A DNA stretch of 11,315 nt from Candidatus Bathyarchaeota archaeon (GTDB lineage Archaea > Thermoproteota > Bathyarchaeia > RBG-16-48-13 > GCA-020355125). The notes under the pieces were generated by a model, which was not told the origin of the DNA, searched no databases, and saw only the letters and a program-made list of their open reading frames with translations. Where the stretch lies: assembly GCA_026014905.1 (NCBI GenBank), contig JAOZHK010000136.1, forward strand, positions 1-11,315, read 5' to 3'. A program made the translations under genes and the position numbers. How positions within the stretch are numbered: position 1 is the stretch's first letter; each line of letters begins with the position of its first letter. This document shows, in pieces, positions 5,610 to 11,315 of this stretch.

Positions 5610-8333
5610 CTAGAAAACATCTCCCCGCGCGCGTTTGGAGCATTCGATTTTCAATAGTTTAACCGCTGCAACTTTATACTCAGGAATCTTGGCGATCGGA
5701 TCGAGAGCATCGTTCGTAAGAAGATTCGCTGCTGCTTCTTTAAAGTGGAATGGTATGAAGACCGTACCTTTTTTCACTCGGTCTGTGACCGCTGCTTTTA
5801 TTTGCAGTTTGCCTCTCCGAGATATGACGTTTACCCAATCTTCAGTATGAATATTGAGTTGTGCAGCGTCTTGTGGGTGGATCTCAAGAAATGCTGTTGG
5901 GGCCAGTTTGTTGAGGGCAATTGCACGTCGTGACTGAACGCCTGTTTGAAAGTGTGAAAGGATGCGTCCCGTAGTGAGGAGGAAAGGATAATTGTTGTTC
6001 GGAACTTCAGCTGGCGGTTTGTACTCGACGGGACTGAACCAACCTCTCCCACGCGTGAATCTCTCTTTATGCATGTAGGGTGTACCAGGATGTTCTTGGC
6101 TTGGACAAGGCCATTGTAAACCTTTTTGTCCTAATCGAGTGTAGTCAACTCCGCTATAGATTGGTGTCAATTCTGCGATCTCCTTCATGATTTCTCGAGG
6201 GGAGGTGTAATTCATGGGATAACCCATCTTTGTTGATAGTTGACAGATAATCTGCCAATCTGGCTGAGTATGACGTAGGGGCGGTATGGCTGCGACAACA
6301 CGTTGGATTCGTCGACTAGTATTGGTGAAGGTACCATGTTTTTCAAATGAGGTTGAGCTTGGAAGAATAACGTCCGCTAGTTCTGCGGTTTCTGACATGA
6401 AGATATCTTGAACTACAAGGAACTCCAATTTTTGTAAGGCAGATTTCACGTAATTGAGATTGGGGTCACTTAGTAGCGGGTTTTCACCCATGATATACAT
6501 TCCTCGAATGTTCCCTTTCATGGCAGCGTGGATCATTTCAACCACTGTCAATCCTGGCTTGGTATCAAGACCGATTCCCCACGCGCTTTCAAATATCGCT
6601 CGAATAGACGGGTTGGTGACTGATTGATATCCTGGATAGACATTTGGTAGTGCACCCATGTCGCAGGCGCCTTGGACGTTGTTCTGGCCGCGCAGTGGAT
6701 AAACGCCGGTGGATTTGCGGCCAATATTTCCTGTCAACATTGCGAGGTTGGCGATGGAGAGAACATTCGCAACTCCAGTTGTGTGCTGCGTGATTCCCAT
6801 TGAGAAGATGAAGCAAGCTTTGTCGACCGATGTAATAAGTCTCGCAGCTTCCTGAATGTTCTTTGTTGGAACTCCGGTTATTCGCTCGGTCAGATCGGGA
6901 CTATAGCGGGAGATGACATGTTGAAATATTGCATAATTCTCGCAGCGGTCATCAATAAATTTCGAGTCCTGAAGATCTTCAGAAATGATGACGTTCATCA
7001 TTCCATTCAGTAGGGCAACGTCGGTTCCGCTGTGATGTCTTAACCATATTGTCGCATCATTCGTGAGTTCAATTTGTCGCGGATCCGCAACGATCAGCTG
7101 CGCATTGTGATCATGTACGGCTTGTTTAACATACATGCCAATAATCGGGTGATTCTCAGTAGTGTTTGAACCAATAACAAAGATTGCATCTGCTTGTAGA
7201 ATCTCTGAAATGGAGTTCGTCATTGCACCAGACCCAAATGCTTGGCCAAGACCTGCAACTGTCGACGCATGGCACAGGCGAGCACAATGGTCAACATTAT
7301 TTGTCCCAAAGCTCGTTCGCATCAATTTCTGGAAGAGATAATTCTCTTCATTGGTACATTTAGCTGAAGAGAGACCAGCCAAGGCACTGCCTCCGCTCTG
7401 TCGCTTGATCTCTATGAATTTAGCCGCCACATAGTTGAGCGCCTCGCCCCATCCCACTTCAATCCATTCACTATTTCTCCGTATTAATGGCTTTGTGATC
7501 CTTTCCTTTGAGTGGACGTAGTCGAACCCAAATCGTCCTTTCACACAGAGGCTTCCACGGTTTGTAATGCCTTCCTCATCACCTCGAATTTTGACAATTT
7601 CGGCTCCTTTCGTATACACCTCGATGCTACATCCAACACCACAATATGGACATACGGTAGTGACTTTATCTAACTGCCACCACTGACCTTTAAAACGCGC
7701 CATTTGCTCGATTATTGCCCCTGTAGGGCAGACTTGTACGCATTCTCCGCAGAAGACACAGCCGGACTCCATGAATGGCTGCGCAAGTCCTGCGATGAGA
7801 GTTGTCTGGTGTCCACGAAACTGATAATTCAATATTCCATGATGTTGAATATCGTTGCACGCGCTAACACAGCGTCCACACAGAACGCATTTATTCGGAT
7901 CATATTCTATCGCGGGGCTACTCCGATCAATCGATATACCTCGATCATGGACCTCAAAACCAATCGTGTCCCGTTCTATCCCGAGATCATACGCGAGATC
8001 TTGAAGGGCACAATTGCCATTCTGCTCACACGTCAGACAATCAATAGTATGGTTAGCTAACAACAGTTCCAAGTTCATCCGACGAGCGCGGAGCACTCTT
8101 TCAGTATTAGTGTTAACGATCATGCCGTGTGTAATAGGCATCGTACACGCTGCTTCCAGTCGATCGGGTCTCCCAATATCGACAACGCAAATTCTACAGG
8201 CTCCAGTTACTTCGAGCCGTGGATGATAACAGAGTGTTGGAATAGTAATACCATTTGCTTTAGCAACCTGAAGAATCGTTTGCCCACGTTTTCCAACAAC
8301 CTGTAGTCCATCGATTGTTAATTCAAAACGCAT
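5610..8333 (-). CDS. Formate dehydrogenase catalytic subunit with NuoG-like N-terminus
   Basis: This 907-residue subunit is predicted to oxidise formate to CO2, or the reverse, at a Mo/W-bis-pterin site. Reading from the N-terminus, it has a [2Fe-2S] domain (C35, C46, C49, C63), a His-Cys [4Fe-4S] site (H95, C99, C102, C108), and two ferredoxin-type [4Fe-4S] sites (C149/152/155/159 and C192/195/198/202). The pterin-proximal cluster follows (C228, C231, C235, C263, then the conserved Lys of CVKGRFG). The catalytic C354-H355 lies in HCARLCHASTVAGL; the Cys-His pair identifies formate dehydrogenase, with Cys rather than selenocysteine. The C-terminal region (LLTTGRILSHFQTGV onward) is the dinucleotide-binding domain. 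No Tat signal is seen, so it is cytosolic. The ATG at 8333 matches family N-termini (MRFELTIDG) and has AAGG upstream; an in-frame TTG lies at 8345. It follows the NuoF-like gene by about 15 nt in one operon. Confidence 0.93.
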   Translation of the reverse strand: MRFELTIDGLQVVGKRGQTILQVAKANGITIPTLCYHPRLEVTGACRICVVDIGRPDRLEAACTMPITHGMIVNTNTERVLRARRMNLELLLANHTIDCLTCEQNGNCALQDLAYDLGIERDTIGFEVHDRGISIDRSSPAIEYDPNKCVLCGRCVSACNDIQHHGILNYQFRGHQTTLIAGLAQPFMESGCVFCGECVQVCPTGAIIEQMARFKGQWWQLDKVTTVCPYCGVGCSIEVYTKGAEIVKIRGDEEGITNRGSLCVKGRFGFDYVHSKERITKPLIRRNSEWIEVGWGEALNYVAAKFIEIKRQSGGSALAGLSSAKCTNEENYLFQKLMRTSFGTNNVDHCARLCHASTVAGLGQAFGSGAMTNSISEILQADAIFVIGSNTTENHPIIGMYVKQAVHDHNAQLIVADPRQIELTNDATIWLRHHSGTDVALLNGMMNVIISEDLQDSKFIDDRCENYAIFQHVISRYSPDLTERITGVPTKNIQEAARLITSVDKACFIFSMGITQHTTGVANVLSIANLAMLTGNIGRKSTGVYPLRGQNNVQGACDMGALPNVYPGYQSVTNPSIRAIFESAWGIGLDTKPGLTVVEMIHAAMKGNIRGMYIMGENPLLSDPNLNYVKSALQKLEFLVVQDIFMSETAELADVILPSSTSFEKHGTFTNTSRRIQRVVAAIPPLRHTQPDWQIICQLSTKMGYPMNYTSPREIMKEIAELTPIYSGVDYTRLGQKGLQWPCPSQEHPGTPYMHKERFTRGRGWFSPVEYKPPAEVPNNNYPFLLTTGRILSHFQTGVQSRRAIALNKLAPTAFLEIHPQDAAQLNIHTEDWVNVISRRGKLQIKAAVTDRVKKGTVFIPFHFKEAAANLLTNDALDPIAKIPEYKVAAVKLLKIECSKRARGDVF

Positions 8334-8348
8334 CGATGATCTCAACCT

Positions 8349-10331
8349 TCATATTTTCTGTACGGCACGGGATGGACAAACTAGTAAACAGTGGCCACAT
8401 TTCATGCATTTACTTGCGTTGATTACCGCAGCTTCCTCTCCCGTCGTCGTCTGGGTTGTTTCTTCTTTCCGGAAAACGATAGCATGATGGGGACACTCTT
8501 GAACACAGATCTTGCATCCCACGCAAAGATCTGGATTTATGTGATAGGTTACCAACATACTACAACTTTGAGCGGGGCATCGTTTATCGTGGATATGCGC
8601 TTCATACTCGCTTCGAAAATGCCGTAATGTGCTTACAATGGGATTCGGCGCGATGCGACCCAGAGCACAGAGGGATGAGTCTCTAATGACTTCACTTAGA
8701 CTTTGAAGCTGTTCAAGATCTCGAGCTTCCCCCTTCCCTGCTGTGATCTTGGTCAAAATATCAAGGGCTCGTTGCGTCCCCTCTCTGCAGGGGGTACATT
8801 TTCCACAGGATTCAGCTGTTGTAAACGTTAAAAAGTATTTAGCGAGCTCAACAATGCATGTCTTGTCATCTACTATAATGATTCCACCACTGCCCATAAT
8901 AGATCCCACTTCTTGAAGGGTCTCAAAGTCAATAGACAGATCTAGCATTGTGATGGGGAGACAACCGCCGCCCGGGCCCCCTGTTTGAATAGCTTTCATT
9001 TGTGTATTTGGCGCGGGTCCACCGCCAATATCTACTACTAATTGTCTCAGAGTTGTACCTAAGGGAACTTCGACTGCACCTCCGCGAGCAATTTTTCCTG
9101 CTAAACAAAAAACTTTTGTGCCCTTACTTCTTGTTGAGCCAATGCGTGAATAGGCTTCTGGACCATAGGTAATGATTGTTGGGATATGAGCTAAGGTCTC
9201 GATATTATTCACAATTGTTGGCTTATTCCATAGGCCTTTGACGGCGGGAAAGGGGGGTCTAGGTATGGGTGTCGCTCTCTTTCCCTCGATCGCTGCGATC
9301 ATTGCAGTCTCTTCACCGCAAACAAATGCCCCCGCGCTTGATATGACTGTGACATTGAAACTGAAATCTGATCCAAGAACTCGGTCACCTAATAGACCAT
9401 ATTGTCTCGCTTGATTGACGGCTGTTTGTAGCCGTTGTGTCATAAGCGGCTTTTCAGCTCTCACAAATATGAAGCCTTCAGACGCTCCGATAGCATATCC
9501 GGCAATGATGAGGCCTTCCAGCACTTTATGTGGATCTCCTTCGGCGGTTACTCGATTCATAAATGCACCGGGATCTCCTTCATCACCGTTACAGATCAGG
9601 TATTTGATATCCGACTCCGCTTGACGACAGCGATGCCATTTAAGCCCTGTAGGGAATCCTGCACCTCCCCGACCGCGGAGTCCTGAAGCTGTGACTGTTT
9701 GGATCACATTGTCTGGCGTCATTTTTTGGAGAACATGGGTCAAGGCGCAGTACCCTCCATGTATGATGTATTCTGTGATCGATTCTGGGTCTAAAAATCC
9801 ACAATGCTGTATAACGTTACGGACTTGATGTTGAAAGAAGTCCATTTCATCCAGCAGAAGAATATCCGGCTCCCTTTTCTCGCTAACCGTGGGTGTTCTT
9901 AAGGCAAAGGCTCCTGAATAGTCCTCTTCCAAATAACTTTGTAATAACGCAGGGACACGTTCAGGCGTAACGTGACTATAAACCACGGGGGCATGTCCTG
10001 GTTTTGCGAATTCTACCAAGACTTCAGCGTAGCACGCACCCATACAACCGACACGGACCAACTTCGCGGGTAGTTCCAGTTTTTTTAATTCAGTCTCAAA
10101 TGCGACATAGACTTGTTGGCCACCAGCAGCGAGTCCGCATGTACTCATTCCAACAGTGATTCGCAATCCCGTCTCACCAAATAAATTCCAACTGACTGCA
10201 TCTTGCCGGGCGAGGTTACACTCTTTTTGAGTATGACACACAGGTCCAGTAGTACGACAGAGAATGTAGTTGCTGCAGGGCTGAATGTTAGAATGAGTGC
10301 ATAATTCACAGCAAGTAGCCATGAGGTGCAA
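8349..10331 (-). CDS. NuoF-like FMN/NAD(P)-binding electron-transfer subunit of formate dehydrogenase
   Basis: This 660-residue diaphorase subunit would link the FeS chain to NAD(P). It opens with a cysteine-rich extension (C7, C8, C11, C19, C25, C32, C38). A thioredoxin-like ferredoxin domain follows with C65 in GMSTCGLAAGG and C96/C100 in GCMGAC. The NuoF core carries the nucleotide/FMN motif GLRGRGGAGFPTGLKW (217-232) and CNGDEGDPGAFMNR. The N3-type [4Fe-4S] ligands are C509, C512, C515 and C555. The C-terminus has two [4Fe-4S] ferredoxin motifs (C603/606/609/613 and C642/645/648/652). This resembles HydB/HylB subunits of bifurcating enzymes. The start is a TTG at 10331: AGAGGG lies 6 nt before it, whereas the ATG at 10322 would be 15 nt away. 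Only one base separates it from the stop of the preceding gene, which suggests translational coupling. Confidence 0.92.
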   Translation of the reverse strand: MHLMATCCELCTHSNIQPCSNYILCRTTGPVCHTQKECNLARQDAVSWNLFGETGLRITVGMSTCGLAAGGQQVYVAFETELKKLELPAKLVRVGCMGACYAEVLVEFAKPGHAPVVYSHVTPERVPALLQSYLEEDYSGAFALRTPTVSEKREPDILLLDEMDFFQHQVRNVIQHCGFLDPESITEYIIHGGYCALTHVLQKMTPDNVIQTVTASGLRGRGGAGFPTGLKWHRCRQAESDIKYLICNGDEGDPGAFMNRVTAEGDPHKVLEGLIIAGYAIGASEGFIFVRAEKPLMTQRLQTAVNQARQYGLLGDRVLGSDFSFNVTVISSAGAFVCGEETAMIAAIEGKRATPIPRPPFPAVKGLWNKPTIVNNIETLAHIPTIITYGPEAYSRIGSTRSKGTKVFCLAGKIARGGAVEVPLGTTLRQLVVDIGGGPAPNTQMKAIQTGGPGGGCLPITMLDLSIDFETLQEVGSIMGSGGIIIVDDKTCIVELAKYFLTFTTAESCGKCTPCREGTQRALDILTKITAGKGEARDLEQLQSLSEVIRDSSLCALGRIAPNPIVSTLRHFRSEYEAHIHDKRCPAQSCSMLVTYHINPDLCVGCKICVQECPHHAIVFRKEETTQTTTGEEAAVINASKCMKCGHCLLVCPSRAVQKI

Positions 10332-10332
10332 G

Positions 10333-10851
10333 TTATTCCCTCTGATATTTGGCTAAAATCTTTGGTATCTTGCTGGGATTAACATTGCCATAAATATCAT
10401 TGTCAACTTTGAGAATAGGTGCTAGGCTACAAGCTCCTATACACCGTACTTCAGATACAGTAAAGATAGAGTCCTCGGTTAAATCAGTGAGAGTTTGATT
10501 ATCTAGACATCGTTGCACTACTAAATGATTTGTATCCGCTCCATTGACATGGCAGGCGGTTCCCTTACACACGTTGATTCTATGTTTTCCTTGAGGTTGT
10601 AATCTGAATTGATGATAAAAAGTCACTACACCATATATATGACTAATTGGAATTTTGAGAGTCGTAGACACCTGTATGAGGGCAGGTCGCGGAATATACC
10701 CAAGTGACTCCTGGATTTTTTGCAGGACCGGAATGAGTGAACTGGCAGGAGTCGGATATTGTCGATTACTACGAAGAGCGTTGTAAATCAACTTTAGTTG
10801 TTCGCTTTCCGTTAATAATTGTGACAAGCTAACTTCACTCAGATCAATCAA
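10333..10851 (-). CDS. NuoE-like [2Fe-2S] subunit of formate dehydrogenase
   Basis: This 172-residue subunit has an N-terminal helical region (YPTPASSLIPVLQKIQESLGYIPRPALIQV) and the hallmark IYGVVTFYHQFRLQPQGKH. The thioredoxin-like [2Fe-2S] domain has ligands C95 and C100 (VCKGTACHVNGA) and C137 and C141 (VRCIGACSLAPIL). All four are present and the length is normal for NuoE/HydA-gamma/FdsG-type proteins. Its role is to carry electrons beside the FMN subunit. It is the first gene of the three-gene operon and overlaps the ribosome site of the next gene. The start is uncertain. The only early in-frame candidate after an upstream TGA is TTG at 10851, with a weak GAG nearby, and no ATG is available in the N-terminal region. 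It is divergent from the racemase-family gene at 10989. Confidence 0.91.
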   Translation of the reverse strand: MIDLSEVSLSQLLTESEQLKLIYNALRSNRQYPTPASSLIPVLQKIQESLGYIPRPALIQVSTTLKIPISHIYGVVTFYHQFRLQPQGKHRINVCKGTACHVNGADTNHLVVQRCLDNQTLTDLTEDSIFTVSEVRCIGACSLAPILKVDNDIYGNVNPSKIPKILAKYQRE

Positions 10852-10948
10852 TATCTCGTGTACGCATCATAAAGCTCTTGTGTGCGTAATCCTGACGAGA
10901 GCCCAGAGATCGAATCTTTAGGTAGTTGGCTAAGCACGGGATATGAGG

Positions 10949-10955
10949 TTTTATA
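10949..10955 (+). promoter_or_regulatory. TATA-like box for the racemase-family gene
   Basis: TTTTATA lies about 34-40 nt upstream of the ATG at 10989. It predicts initiation near 10978 and a very short leader. GAGG (10977-10980) could act as ribosome site 8 nt before the ATG if transcription starts slightly earlier. This is a sequence match only. Confidence 0.35.
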
Positions 10956-10988
10956 GGAGAAAGGTCTACAACACATGAGGAATCCCAT

Positions 10989-11315
10989 ATGAATTTACAT
11001 GGCGGACGTACACATTATGGACAAGCTATCGGTATTTTAACCTTGGACACCCATTTTCCCAGAATTCCTGGAGATGTGGGGAATGCCACTTCTTATCCGT
11101 TTCCTGTCACTTTTAAGAAAGTGACGGGTGCTACTGTCCCTCGAGTCGTCACCCAAGGCGATCCCACACTCCTCTCGTTGTTCATCGATGCGGCTAAGGA
11201 ACTAGAACGTGAAGGTGTCCGAGCTATTACAACAAGTTGTGGCTTCTTGATTCTGTTCCAAGATGCACTAGCGAATGCGGTAAGAGTTCCTGTCTTCACC
11301 TCTTCCTTGATGATG
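10989..11315 (+). CDS. Asp/Glu/hydantoin racemase-family protein, N-terminal part
   Basis: The frame is open from the ATG at 10989 to the window edge (109 residues, no stop). The N-terminus MNLHGGRTHYGQAIGILTLD, the FPRIPGDVGNATSYPFPV segment and a cysteine in ITTSCGFL (C84) fit the aspartate/glutamate racemase superfamily, in which a Thr/Ser-Cys-Gly motif carries one of the two catalytic cysteines. The second cysteine would lie beyond the window. Members racemise amino acids or hydantoins, or isomerise maleate; this sequence alone cannot say which. GAGG at 10977-10980 lies 8 nt upstream and supports this start. The gene is divergent from the formate dehydrogenase operon across 137 nt. No signal peptide is visible. 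Confidence 0.85.
   Translation, partial: MNLHGGRTHYGQAIGILTLDTHFPRIPGDVGNATSYPFPVTFKKVTGATVPRVVTQGDPTLLSLFIDAAKELEREGVRAITTSCGFLILFQDALANAVRVPVFTSSLMM

Noticed and set aside
7268..7290. Possible selenocysteine site in the formate dehydrogenase
   Set aside because: The active-site position is an ordinary Cys codon (RLCH), so no UGA recoding or SECIS element is required.
1..11315. CRISPR arrays, insertion sequences, integrases, toxin-antitoxin or defence genes
   Set aside because: No regularly spaced repeats, transposase or integrase motifs, or terminal inverted repeats were seen.

Overview
The window most likely comes from an archaeon. The strongest evidence is a tRNA-Arg(CCT) gene at 1096-1216. 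It is interrupted at the canonical 37/38 site by a 15-nt intron that folds into a textbook 3-4-3 bulge-helix-bulge, has a second insertion in the D-loop, and encodes no 3' CCA. AT-rich TATA-like boxes lie about 25-45 nt before several starts, Shine-Dalgarno (SD) sequences are used unevenly, and the only clear terminator-like element is a plain T-tract; all of this fits an archaeon. The lineage cannot be fixed from the sequence. An Asgard, Bathyarchaeia or other mesophilic group is possible.

Layout. The left edge (1-158, minus) is the 5' end of an unrecognised gene. It is divergent from a cytosolic glycerophosphodiester phosphodiesterase (317-1018, plus). The two-intron tRNA gene follows, then a small cysteine-rich CGGC-domain protein (1323-1643, plus). 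A catabolic-looking block comes next: an epoxide-hydrolase-like alpha/beta hydrolase (1819-2991, minus), a divergent enolase-superfamily dehydratase of the mandelate racemase/galactonate dehydratase type (3147-4385, plus), and a convergent mannonate dehydratase (UxuA)-like enzyme (4459-5463, minus). Its intergenic regions are rich in palindromes, including a recurring TAGCTAG-type sequence.

The right half (5610-10851, minus) is a tight three-gene operon for a soluble, multi-iron-sulfur formate dehydrogenase. It encodes a NuoE-like [2Fe-2S] subunit, a NuoF-like FMN/NAD subunit with a cysteine-rich N-terminal extension and a C-terminal 2x[4Fe-4S] ferredoxin domain, and a NuoG/FdsA-like molybdo- or tungstopterin catalytic subunit with a Cys-His active site. 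Electrons from formate would pass through the FeS chain to FMN and NAD(P), possibly with ferredoxin as a second partner (bifurcating/confurcating, HylABC-like). The right edge (10989-11315, plus) is the start of a divergent Asp/Glu racemase-family gene.

The enzymes are recognisable family members, and I see no clearly undescribed multi-gene system. The features most worth a second look are the two-intron tRNA with its hairpin-bearing D-loop intron, the domain architecture of the formate dehydrogenase electron-transfer subunit, the apparent loss of a metal ligand in the enolase-superfamily enzyme with a tail-like sequence just after it, and the clustered palindromes around the catabolic block.
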